Shown here: one piece after another, positions 6,973-13,279 of the stretch
How positions within the stretch are numbered: the first letter of the stretch is position 1
Layout: the number at the start of each line of letters is the position of its first letter
From: an uncultured Flammeovirgaceae bacterium
GTDB taxonomy: Bacteria; Bacteroidota; Bacteroidia; Cytophagales; Cyclobacteriaceae
Assembly (NCBI GenBank): GCA_937138955.1
Contig: CAKZPJ010000281.1
Location: forward strand, 1 to 13,279
Direction of reading: 5' to 3'
Length of the DNA stretch: 13,279 nucleotides
The notes under the pieces: generated by a model
Seen by the model: the letters and a program-made list of their open reading frames with translations, nothing else
The model's database searches: none
Told to the model about the DNA's origin: nothing
Program-made: the position numbers and the translations under genes

Positions 6973-8256
6973 ATGATTCGTTCATTGTTAAGCTGTATAC
7001 TTACTTGGATACTACCACTGGCTCTATTTGGTCAAGAAGTAGCCTTTGATACTCTCGCCGGAAAAGAAGTTGCCACATTAGCTGAACGATCTCGTACCGC
7101 TCAGGCTAAGTTGCATTTCCGAAAGGCAACACAGCATGAACTCAATGATGAGCTATCTAAAGCCATAGTATCGCTCAATCAGGCCATTGCTTTGAAGCAC
7201 GATTTTCAGGAAGCACTACTCCTCCGAGCCCGAGTACATCGGCGCGAAAGTAATTTTACTAATGCACTTACCGATTATCAATCACTACTATTTTTAGATC
7301 CTAACCGAGTGGAAGCTCGTTTTGAAAAGGCTCAATTACTTTATCGGCTCGAGCGCTACGAAGCAGCTATTGCGGATTTTAAGTTCTTGCTAGAACATGA
7401 TTTAGGCGAAACTACAACCGTTTATTTTAAGGGAAGCACTCATACTGAAGCCAATGGCGATACCTCTTTTTCAACTGAGTCAATCGGAACAGTTCAATCT
7501 GGAATGAAGGCCGATATTTGGAATTTTTTAGGATTAGCGTACCTAGCTCTAGAAGATTATAGAAAAGCATTGTTGTACTTTGAATTGGCTCTTAACCTAG
7601 AGCGCCAGGATGCAACTATCTTTAACAACATAGGATTAGTTTCTGAACGCTTAGGAGATACACTAGAAGCGATTAACTACTATCGAGACGCCGTTTTGTT
7701 ACAACCGGATCATGATGAAGCACTTCAGAACTTTTCACTACTCACTCAGAAGTCCGGAAACTTAGATATAGCTCAAGCTACTTTTGCTCAACTTACAGAA
7801 GACGCTTCCCCCGCTACTCTGCTCCACCAAGGAATGACGCTTTATCGAGCGGGTAATTATCAACAAGCTATCACTAAGTACAATGAAGGCTTACGGCAGT
7901 CACCAAAAAATGCGGATATCTACCTTCAACGAGGATTTGCTCGGGAGAAGCTAAATCAATTGCAATCCGCTCTTACCGATTACACGCAAGCTTTGGTGCT
8001 TAATTCTACCCTAGAGAAAGGCTACTTGAATCGCGGTAATGTCTACTACAAACTAAAAAAGTTAGTTGCCGCCGAGCGTGATTACTTCACAGCATTGCAA
8101 TTGGCTCCGAACAATGCCAAGACTCACTATAACTTAGGAATAGTTTACCACCGAAAAAAGCAAATAAATAAAGCATGCCGAGCCCTGGAACGTGCTTTGG
8201 AATTAGGATATTCTCCAGCTAAGAAAATAATTGACAAAGTATGTAGTAGCCAGTAA
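6973..8256 (+). CDS. Secreted or periplasmic tetratricopeptide-repeat (TPR) protein
   Basis: This 427-residue protein has a signal peptide (residues 1-20, ending LALFG|Q) and at least eight TPR units, at about 43-76, 79-111, 113-145, 181-213, 214-247, 281-314, 315-347 and 348-381, with a last one near 382-414. The units show the usual pattern of small residue, A-x-x-x-Y and P-x-N-x-x-A (for example LNLERQDATIFNNIGLV and LAPNNAKTHYNLGIVY). A non-TPR insert at about 145-180, rich in Thr, Ser and Gly, interrupts the array between units 3 and 4. TPR arrays are scaffolds for protein-protein contacts; here they would act in the periplasm or at the envelope, with unknown partner. The AI-2E-type gene follows after 56 bp with no terminator between, so the two are probably co-transcribed. 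No enzymatic domain is visible. Confidence 0.88.
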   Translation: MIRSLLSCILTWILPLALFGQEVAFDTLAGKEVATLAERSRTAQAKLHFRKATQHELNDELSKAIVSLNQAIALKHDFQEALLLRARVHRRESNFTNALTDYQSLLFLDPNRVEARFEKAQLLYRLERYEAAIADFKFLLEHDLGETTTVYFKGSTHTEANGDTSFSTESIGTVQSGMKADIWNFLGLAYLALEDYRKALLYFELALNLERQDATIFNNIGLVSERLGDTLEAINYYRDAVLLQPDHDEALQNFSLLTQKSGNLDIAQATFAQLTEDASPATLLHQGMTLYRAGNYQQAITKYNEGLRQSPKNADIYLQRGFAREKLNQLQSALTDYTQALVLNSTLEKGYLNRGNVYYKLKKLVAAERDYFTALQLAPNNAKTHYNLGIVYHRKKQINKACRALERALELGYSPAKKIIDKVCSSQ

Positions 8257-8312
8257 GTAAACTTCGCTGTGGTTTTTGCGGTTATAATTCAAACAACCAT
8301 TTTTTAAACTAT

Positions 8313-9410
8313 ATGTCTACTGTGGTACAACAACTATCGGTCATTAAAAGGGCCAATCCATTTCTCTTGTTCTTAGTATTGTTTTTTGGCTCATTGTATT
8401 TAGGAAGCTCTTTTCTAATTCCATTGTCCATTGCTATTCTCTTAGCATTAAGCTTAACCTCGGTGAGTCAGTGGCTGGAAAAAATTGGGCTAAGTAGAGG
8501 TATGAGCAGTTTTTTATCGGTGCTTTTAATACTTCTGTTCTTCGTAGGAGTGTTTTCTTTAGTGACTTACCAAGTGTCTAGCTTGGCCGAAAACTGGGAG
8601 CAGACCAAAGGGCAGGTAACAAAAACTTTAGAAGATATTAAAGCATACCTAGACCGAAGTGGTATTTCTACCCAATGGATATCCGAACGGCTTGATAAAA
8701 TTTCAGAATCCAATAGTACTGATGTTAAAAATATGATATCAGCTACTTTTACAACATTGGGTAAGTTTTTTCTAATTCTGATTTACACCTATCTACTTCT
8801 TTATTATCGCGATAAGTTTAAGCGTTTTCTGCAAAAGCTTACTCCCAAAAGTGCTACTGGTGAAACCAATACAGTAGTTGCTCAGGTTGGTAAAATCGCA
8901 CGTGCCTACATTTCCGGGAAGTTCTTACTGATTATTATTTTAGCCGCGCTCTACGGAGTAGGCTTCACTATCATTGGCATCAAATACGGATTAGTGATTG
9001 CTGTAATTGCCGGAGTGTTAAGCATCATTCCTTATTTTGGAAATATTATTGGGGGCGGGCTGGCTCTTTTGTTTGCATTAATTACCAACGGCTCAATAAA
9101 CAGCATTATCGGGGTAGTCGTTGTGATGACAATTGCCCAGTTACTGGAGAACTACGTTCTTACTCCCATGATTGTTGGGAAAAAAGTGGACTTAAATCCT
9201 TTCTTTACTATTATCGTAGTGGTGCTGGGCGGTGCAGTTTGGGGAATCCCAGGTACTGTTGTCGCAGTTCCGTATCTGGGAATTATGAGAATCTTCTTTG
9301 ATCATAGTGATCCATTGAAACCCTATGCTTTTTTAATGGGAGATAATTCTGACGATGATAGTTCAGTAATTGAATCGGCAAAAGATTGGGTGGAAGAAAA
9401 GGTAAGTTAA
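8313..9410 (+). CDS. AI-2E/PerM-family (UPF0118) inner-membrane transporter
   Basis: This 365-residue polytopic membrane protein is of normal family length. Hydrophobic segments lie at about 16-50 (two), 63-87, 145-165, 203-258 (three), 262-280 and 296-325. Between TM3 and TM4 is a soluble, charged stretch (about 90-140), as in this family. Signatures are IPYFGNIIGGG (239-249) and LLENYVLTPMIVGKKVDLNP (277-296), both typical of AI-2E/PerM proteins. Members have been linked to autoinducer-2 export and to cation/proton exchange, so the substrate here is open. The C-terminus ends in an acidic tail (DNSDDDSS, about 344-351). The start is ATG 8313, 56 bp after the TPR gene, with no promoter in the gap. 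The gene ends in a bidirectional terminator facing the ParB-like gene. Confidence 0.92.
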   Translation: MSTVVQQLSVIKRANPFLLFLVLFFGSLYLGSSFLIPLSIAILLALSLTSVSQWLEKIGLSRGMSSFLSVLLILLFFVGVFSLVTYQVSSLAENWEQTKGQVTKTLEDIKAYLDRSGISTQWISERLDKISESNSTDVKNMISATFTTLGKFFLILIYTYLLLYYRDKFKRFLQKLTPKSATGETNTVVAQVGKIARAYISGKFLLIIILAALYGVGFTIIGIKYGLVIAVIAGVLSIIPYFGNIIGGGLALLFALITNGSINSIIGVVVVMTIAQLLENYVLTPMIVGKKVDLNPFFTIIVVVLGGAVWGIPGTVVAVPYLGIMRIFFDHSDPLKPYAFLMGDNSDDDSSVIESAKDWVEEKVS

Positions 9411-9444
9411 AGCTACTTGATTTTTTTAATTGACATACAAAACA

Positions 9445-9471
9445 AATGGCAGCCTGAATTAGACTGCCATT
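9445..9471. terminator. Bidirectional terminator between convergent genes
   Basis: AATGGCAG (9445-9452) pairs with CTGCCATT (9464-9471); a C/A mismatch is followed by CT/AG and a 5-base loop GAATT. On the plus strand it is followed by a T-rich run (CGCAATTTTATTATT); on the minus strand by TTGTTTTG. It lies between the AI-2E-type gene (+) and the ParB-like gene (-), serving both. Confidence 0.75.
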
Positions 9472-9487
9472 CGCAATTTTATTATTG

Positions 9488-10441
9488 TTAGGCACTAGCA
9501 AACTTGCCGAACAATTCGTCTTCAATACGCTTTAGATAATCTTTTGCTTGTTTTAATGAGGCCTTGTCTTTACGACTAATTGCTTTGTTAATGGCTGAAA
9601 TAATTCGCCCTTTGTGCATTTGCAAACGCTCTTCTTTAGAAGAAAAAACAGGGTCTTTCAGCTTCAGTTCATCCGATGCATCTTTAATACGTGCATCTTC
9701 TTCCATCATAGCTTGCTTCTCTTTATTAGCTTGTTTCGCCCTACGGATCGCTTGCGCTCTATTATAAAGATCAGCAGCATTTTTGATATTACTTACTTTA
9801 CGAGCATCTTTCTCCTGAGCAATGAGTTGAACATCACCCTTTTTAACTTTTACATTTCCTGAAAGGATATCGTGTTTAAGCTCTGGATTAGTACGACCAA
9901 TTAATTCTAGCCCCTTGGCAAACTCAGCATCTCGTAAAATAGTACGATCGCTCACATTGAACTCTTTAGCTAGAATCTCGGAGGTTTTGTCGCCACTTTG
10001 CCCACTGGAGAGCACCTTATCGTAGCCACCGCGCTTCTTCTTCATTCGCTCGTACTTAAGCCCCCTAAAATAGCTAAGCTGGTCAGGATTCAAGTTTCGG
10101 CGTCCTAACTGGTGGTTTAGCATCCAGTCTTTAGCTTGCTCTTTACTAGAGAACGCATGTAGACGTACTTTAAAGGGAATACCGTTTCTTTGACAGATGT
10201 CTAAACGATTGTGCCCGTCAATTAGCACAAACTCACTGTTGCTTTTTTTCCACACAGTAAGAGGGTCTAAACAACCATTGTGTTTGATGTTTTGCTCAAG
10301 CTGTTGTTTTGAATCAGCGGTGAGTGGGGGAATGAAGCGCTTTAACTCACTTTGAACCTGAATGTCACCAGTACTCACTGTGCCAACCTCAGATCCATTG
10401 TCTCCAATAATAACAGCTTCCTGCATTGCAGTGTCTTCCAT
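9488..10441 (-). CDS. ParB-like N-terminal domain and helix-turn-helix protein (orphan, no ParA nearby)
   Basis: This 317-residue protein has a ParB/Srx-type N-terminal domain at about 28-100, with DPLTVWK and IDGHNRL (74-80) in place of the GERR-x-R motif of canonical CTP-binding ParB. The region at about 110-150 (NHQLGRRNLNPDQLSYFRG, then a GG..SSGQ linker) and the helix-turn-helix at about 151-175 (TSEILAKEFNVSDRTILRDA) resemble proteins common on plasmids, phages and integrative elements. The last 100 residues are highly charged and Lys/Glu-rich, probably helical. It likely binds DNA as a partition or regulatory protein. No ParA ATPase or obvious centromere-like repeat is in the window. 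The start is ATG 10441; Met6 is an alternative. The gene stands alone, convergent with the AI-2E-type gene and with 562 bp of AT-rich DNA upstream. Confidence 0.88.
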   Translation of the reverse strand: MEDTAMQEAVIIGDNGSEVGTVSTGDIQVQSELKRFIPPLTADSKQQLEQNIKHNGCLDPLTVWKKSNSEFVLIDGHNRLDICQRNGIPFKVRLHAFSSKEQAKDWMLNHQLGRRNLNPDQLSYFRGLKYERMKKKRGGYDKVLSSGQSGDKTSEILAKEFNVSDRTILRDAEFAKGLELIGRTNPELKHDILSGNVKVKKGDVQLIAQEKDARKVSNIKNAADLYNRAQAIRRAKQANKEKQAMMEEDARIKDASDELKLKDPVFSSKEERLQMHKGRIISAINKAISRKDKASLKQAKDYLKRIEDELFGKFASA

Positions 10442-11003
10442 AAAATTGAAATTAATACGAATTTTGAAAATTTAAATAAAAGAAAATAATTACCTAATTA
10501 GAGTGAATAATATCGGTAGTAGAGCACGTCAGATTGAAACCTGTTTTTACTGTATGGTTAAAACTATTACAATAAGAAATACTTCCTTTTGAATTAAGAT
10601 ATAATTTCGCCCGCTGACAGTTCGCCGCAATTTCATTTACAACATTTGCTAAGTACAAAATCGTCTTTATACATGAACTTATAGACAGTTTTTAGCAAAA
10701 GTTGCTAGAATTCTTTCTCAAGCAATATTTCACTCTAATAAGATTACACAAGTTGTTAGCTTTGGCTTCAAATAAATACTAAAATTATTAAAACTCACTA
10801 CTACTGTATATAAAATATAAACTAGAAATGAGTAAACCTGTTCTAAATTTTAATTTTTATATATAAAACATAATTAAATCACCCTAATCTAACTGTAGAC
10901 TCATCCGCTATTCCCACTAAATTAGTTTTCATATTAAACAGATTGACTGTAACGGTAGTCAAATTGTCGAGTCTTACAGCTAATAAAATGTTATGTATTT
11001 CCA
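10442..11003. other. AT-rich 562-bp stretch upstream of the ParB-like gene
   Basis: No long open frame is present. It contains the possible 41-codon minus-strand ORF at 10879-11004 and a small inverted repeat TTGACT / AGTCAA at 10943-10962 that lies inside that ORF. I found no TAnnTTTG element that clearly serves the ParB-like gene, no tRNA and no tandem repeat. The sequence 10442-10878 is mostly A/T with nothing else I can support. Confidence 0.55.
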
Positions 11004-11004
11004 T
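10879..11004 (-). CDS. Possible 41-residue protein overlapping the stop of the 67-residue gene
   Basis: The ATG at 11004-11002 overlaps the TAA stop of the preceding gene in the arrangement TAATG, the classic geometry for translational coupling by re-initiation. The frame runs 41 codons to TGA 10881-10879. The product begins MEIHNILLAVRLDNLTTVTV and ends ESTVRLG. It alternates hydrophobic and polar residues in a way that suggests beta strands, and it has no signal peptide or transmembrane helix. I recognise no family. A run of this length in AT-rich DNA can occur by chance, so only the overlap and the protein-like composition support it. Confidence 0.3.
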   Translation of the reverse strand: MEIHNILLAVRLDNLTTVTVNLFNMKTNLVGIADESTVRLG

Positions 11005-11207
11005 TACGAGCCCCCTCCTTCTTCTTCATCAATATCATGCTTTCCTAACCATTCATTCCAAGTAGGAATTTTTCGAGCGGCAGGATGAAGTGACGTATCG
11101 TATAAAACCTCTTGGTATTCACCGTAAGAACGCTTAAGCAACTTCTGAAACCCCTCGGGTAATTCTGACCACTTAAGCTTCTTCTTAGGAGTTTTGAGAT
11201 CAGTCAT
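11004..11207 (-). CDS. Small hypothetical protein, 67 residues
   Basis: I do not recognise this protein. It has a basic N-terminus (KTPKKKLKW), an aromatic, helix-prone middle (PEGFQKLLKRSYGEYQEVLY, residues 18-37), a HPAARKIPTWNEWLGKH segment (41-57) and an acidic, glycine-rich end (DEEEGGGS). This looks like a real folded or partner-binding microprotein, not a chance frame, and its composition differs from the very AT-rich surroundings. The start is ATG 11207; upstream there is no Shine-Dalgarno or clear TAnnTTTG motif. The TAA stop overlaps the ATG of a 41-codon frame, so the pair may form a two-gene unit. The ParB-like gene lies 560 bp downstream on the same strand. Confidence 0.6.
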   Translation of the reverse strand: MTDLKTPKKKLKWSELPEGFQKLLKRSYGEYQEVLYDTSLHPAARKIPTWNEWLGKHDIDEEEGGGS

Positions 11208-11713
11208 AAAAAATATTTCTTTTATAATCTACTGTTAGGCATTATTGTTTTACATGAACGGAAAAACTTTTAAATAGTTAATATTAACTCTTATACTTTC
11301 TATTTTACCAACAGGCGAAGGGTTTCTCTCTAATTCCGTTCTCATCTAAAGAAGAACTTAATTTCTGTAAGATACTACTGGTTGTTGACAAGCGATTATC
11401 ATAAAAAGAATAATTCTCCGTAGTTTAAAATCCAAAACCAGAAAAGTAGCGATATTTATCTAAAGTAATATATTCCATTTAAGTTTTAATATTGCACTTT
11501 TCTTTATAAAGTATTTGATTAGTAGAGTAGTAGATGCTAATTCGGTAACGATTTTAATTTATAAGTTTAAGCGAAAATATATAATATAGAATATAAGGTT
11601 AACTGAAAGTGAAAAATTGATTATTCTCTTTGTCTCAAATTCTAAATTTCCGTTGTAGATAATAATCAGTACAACGACGTAAAATAAAAATCAGATAAGT
11701 AGCCCACAAAGAA
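11208..11713. other. AT-rich 506-bp spacer between divergent genes
   Basis: It separates the 67-residue gene (-) from the kinase-like gene (+). Only very short frames occur. No TAnnTTTG box, stable hairpin, tRNA or repeat array stands out. The promoters of both flanking genes should lie here but I cannot place them. Confidence 0.5.
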
Positions 11714-12757
11714 ATGAGATTTATAGACTTTGAGAAAATTATTCGGCACGCTTGGCAAAATTACGATGCTTCTCGACGCGTAGCTTCAGTAATCGATATT
11801 AGCGCGAAGGTTTCCACTAACCTCGTTTTCCGAGTAAAACTGGACAACGATGATATGGTTATTGCCAAACTTTCGTATTTCGGCCGATACGAGCATTTTG
11901 TAGAAGATCATACCCTGATTAATGCGCTAGCCAATAATTTGAACGTCCCTTATGATGGCTTTTTAGCACGATCATTAATGAAGGGAAATAGCCTCTATAC
12001 TTACAAATACGCTCAGTCCGATATAAATGCTTGGGTAGTATTTTATAATCCAGTAAGCGTAAAAAAAAGAATGCCTCGGGTACTGAGTGAACTTCAGATT
12101 AGAAGGTTAGGTCAAGAAGCAGCCAAATTTCATAGGTCTTGCTTTAAATTAAGAAATATTTTGCCCGATTGGTCTAAAACAATGGCTATTGACATTGAGC
12201 AACTGCGCCAGATTCTTGACTCAGATAGTGGTCAATTTGAGCACCGCATGCATACTAAGAGTATACACCAGCAGTGTGATACGCTGTTCGAGAATATGGA
12301 GAGTTTAGGAGCTCAATCACTACCGGCCATTCCGGTATTTGTTGATTGGAACATTGGTAACTTTTCGGTGAGTAAAAACCTTGATTTCTACTCTCGCTGG
12401 GATTATGATTGGTTCCGAATGAGTTCGCGCGTAATGGACTTTTATTTTTTTAGCCGGGTGTGTTCTTCTATTGGTGATCAAACCAGCTTTAGCTATCTGA
12501 TTGATCCGGTAATGGAAGAACGCTTTCTATGGTTTTTGGAAGAATATCATCAAGTTTACCCACTCTCTAGAGTAGAAATACTATTCATTAAGGAAGCCTA
12601 TCGATTCTTTATTCTTAACTACGTAATTAAAGACGGGCGATACTTTTTTCACGAAATTTATGCTTCTCGCCTACTACAAGAGGCTCATATGGTTTATTTT
12701 CCAGAAATAGACCAGAAGTTCAATGCTGATAGAATACTGCAAAGGCTGAATCTGTAA
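11714..12757 (+). CDS. Aminoglycoside-phosphotransferase-fold kinase-like protein (substrate unknown)
   Basis: This 347-residue cytoplasmic protein has the APH/choline-kinase fold. In the N-lobe, NLVFRVKLDNDDMVIAKL (36-53) carries the likely ATP-binding Lys52, and E64 could be the helix-C partner. LGQEAAKFHRSCF (132-144) matches the family's helix before the active site. The catalytic loop reads PVFVDWNIGNFSV (207-219): Asp211 and Asn216 sit where HGDLHPGN has D and N, but the His of Brenner's motif is replaced by Phe209. RWDYDWFRMSSRVMDF (228-243) corresponds to the metal-binding IDWE-x-x-x-x-x-P-x-x-D segment, with Asp230 as the metal ligand. The family phosphorylates small molecules such as sugars, amino alcohols and antibiotics; nothing points to a substrate, and resistance should not be assumed. 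The ATG at 11714 is the natural start. A HAD-family gene follows after 201 bp. Confidence 0.75.
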   Translation: MRFIDFEKIIRHAWQNYDASRRVASVIDISAKVSTNLVFRVKLDNDDMVIAKLSYFGRYEHFVEDHTLINALANNLNVPYDGFLARSLMKGNSLYTYKYAQSDINAWVVFYNPVSVKKRMPRVLSELQIRRLGQEAAKFHRSCFKLRNILPDWSKTMAIDIEQLRQILDSDSGQFEHRMHTKSIHQQCDTLFENMESLGAQSLPAIPVFVDWNIGNFSVSKNLDFYSRWDYDWFRMSSRVMDFYFFSRVCSSIGDQTSFSYLIDPVMEERFLWFLEEYHQVYPLSRVEILFIKEAYRFFILNYVIKDGRYFFHEIYASRLLQEAHMVYFPEIDQKFNADRILQRLNL

Positions 12758-12789
12758 ATAATGACTGGTTCAATTATTACCTAAAATTG

Positions 12790-12821
12790 AGTAGTGCTCA
12801 TCATCAAAAGCCAGTAGTGCT
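12790..12821 (+). repeat. 9-bp direct repeat AGTAGTGCT upstream of a promoter-like box
   Basis: AGTAGTGCT occurs at 12790-12798 and 12813-12821, starting 23 bp apart (about two helical turns). GCTCA follows in the first copy and recurs at 12831-12835. The second copy ends 15 bases before TATTTTTG. The layout would suit an operator for a dimeric or cooperative regulator, but no regulator is identified. Confidence 0.35.
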
Positions 12822-12835
12822 TGGCGTTTAGCTCA

Positions 12836-12843
12836 TATTTTTG
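12836..12843 (+). promoter_or_regulatory. Possible -7 promoter element of the HAD-family gene
   Basis: TATTTTTG is an exact TAnnTTTG match. The nearest TTG upstream (12821-12823) is only 12 bases away, shorter than usual for a -33 box, so this is half a promoter or needs an activator. Transcription would start near 12850, giving a leader of about 110 bases that is almost free of G. Confidence 0.35.
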
Positions 12844-12958
12844 TCTTTGTTTTCATACCCCTTACTCCCAATCGTGTATTTCATATCTCATATTTCTTTT
12901 CTCTCATTTATTTCCCCTATTTTCAACGTCTAATCTCAATACCCAATCTCACAACTTC

Positions 12959-13279
12959 ATGGACATTCAGTTATTCAAGACTATTGCCAACCAATATAAA
13001 GTTATATTCTTTGATGCGTTCGGGGTGCTAAAGAATTACGAAGGTCTGATTGACGGGGTTCAAGAAACAATGAATTACCTGCACGAACGGGACATTGGAT
13101 TTTACGTGCTTACCAATGATGCATCGCGTAGTCCGGCTGAACTCTGTGATAGCTTTCAGCAATTGGGGCTGACTGATATTACTTCCGACAAAATTATTTC
13201 ATCAGGTATGTTAGCGCAGGAATACTTAATGCGCAAAGTTAAGCAGGGAACAGTAGCCTATTTAGGCACACCTGAATCA
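12959..13279 (+). CDS. HAD-superfamily class IIA (NagD-like) protein, N-terminal part, cut by the right window edge
   Basis: 107 residues are present, open at the right edge. Motif I is VIFFDAFGVLKNYEGLIDG (15-33): Asp19, the nucleophile position, is kept, but the usual second Asp of DxDGV is Phe21. Motif II is in VLTNDASRSPAEL (50-62), with Thr52. The G-x-x-E-T-M-x-Y-L helix (33-41) and TNDASRS are typical of class IIA HAD phosphatases, whose cap domain sits after motif II. Loss of the general acid/base Asp is seen in some class IIA subfamilies that read D-x-W/F-G-V, as I recall. Phosphatase activity may therefore be altered or absent; the substrate is unknown. The start at ATG 12959 is directly followed by a coherent N-terminal helix. 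A 201-bp gap separates it from the kinase-like gene. Confidence 0.88.
   Translation, partial: MDIQLFKTIANQYKVIFFDAFGVLKNYEGLIDGVQETMNYLHERDIGFYVLTNDASRSPAELCDSFQQLGLTDITSDKIISSGMLAQEYLMRKVKQGTVAYLGTPES

Noticed and set aside
9614..9862. Open frame on the plus strand opposite the ParB-like gene
   Set aside because: It is antisense to a well-supported gene, has a low-complexity, Leu/Phe-rich product typical of reversed coding sequence, and shows no start context. The same reasoning removes the plus-strand frame at 3312-3494 and the other short frames at 9283-9525 and 9564-9767.
9488..10441. ParB-like gene as half of a plasmid/chromosome parAB partition system
   Set aside because: No ParA-type ATPase is present within the window and the GERR motif is absent, so a parAB assignment is not supported.
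4739..10544. 11-base match ATTGAAACCTG shared by 4739-4749 and 10534-10544
   Set aside because: Matches of this length are expected many times by chance in a 13-kb AT-rich sequence, and the flanks do not match, so it is not evidence of element ends.
11714..12757. Kinase-like gene as an antibiotic-resistance gene
   Set aside because: The APH fold covers many small-molecule kinases. The Brenner motif is substituted and no resistance context is present, so a resistance call would be unsupported.
12755..12780. Hairpin after the kinase-like gene (GTAAATAAT / ATTATTAC) as a terminator
   Set aside because: The stem is entirely weak A/T pairing with a bulge and no following T-run.

Overview
The window looks like a chromosomal segment of a Bacteroidota bacterium, most likely a marine or environmental member of the Cytophagales. 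The evidence is a large secreted protease ending in a type IX secretion (T9SS) sorting domain, a sulfatase of the marine-polysaccharide type, starts that generally lack a Shine-Dalgarno sequence, and several candidate Bacteroidota promoters (TTG plus TAnnTTTG). Base composition is AT-rich, especially between genes. The taxonomic call is inference from these traits, not from a database match.

Layout. (a) 1-4407, minus strand: the start of a sulfatase that runs off the left edge, preceded by a 1295-residue secreted M6-type zinc metalloprotease carrying seven MBG/Ig-like repeats and a T9SS tail. (b) 4408-5007: an AT-rich spacer with a near-perfect palindromic terminator and a possible tiny plus-strand transcription unit encoding a 29-residue basic peptide. 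(c) 5008-5424, minus strand: an unrecognised 138-residue protein with a good Bacteroidota promoter. (d) 5679-9410, plus strand: a LOG-like nucleotide-binding protein with an N-terminal pentapeptide-repeat-like module and a GTG start, a secreted TPR protein, and an AI-2E/PerM-family membrane protein, closed by a bidirectional terminator. (e) 9488-11207, minus strand: an orphan ParB-like DNA-binding protein without ParA, then AT-rich, gene-poor DNA holding a 67-residue microprotein gene whose stop overlaps the start of a 41-codon ORF (TAATG). (f) 11714-13279, plus strand: a divergent aminoglycoside-phosphotransferase-fold kinase, then the start of a class IIA HAD-family protein with an altered first motif.

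Most genes are separate transcription units with housekeeping or accessory roles: extracellular degradation (protease, sulfatase), envelope functions (TPR protein, AI-2E-type membrane protein) and nucleotide or phosphate chemistry (LOG, APH-like, HAD). I see no CRISPR array, tRNA, rRNA, transposase or complete mobile element. No obvious multi-gene defence or biosynthetic system is present. The most unusual spots are the two microprotein loci (4701-4852 and 10879-11207), the orphan ParB-like gene beside the AT-rich island, and the two enzymes with substituted catalytic-motif residues at the right end.
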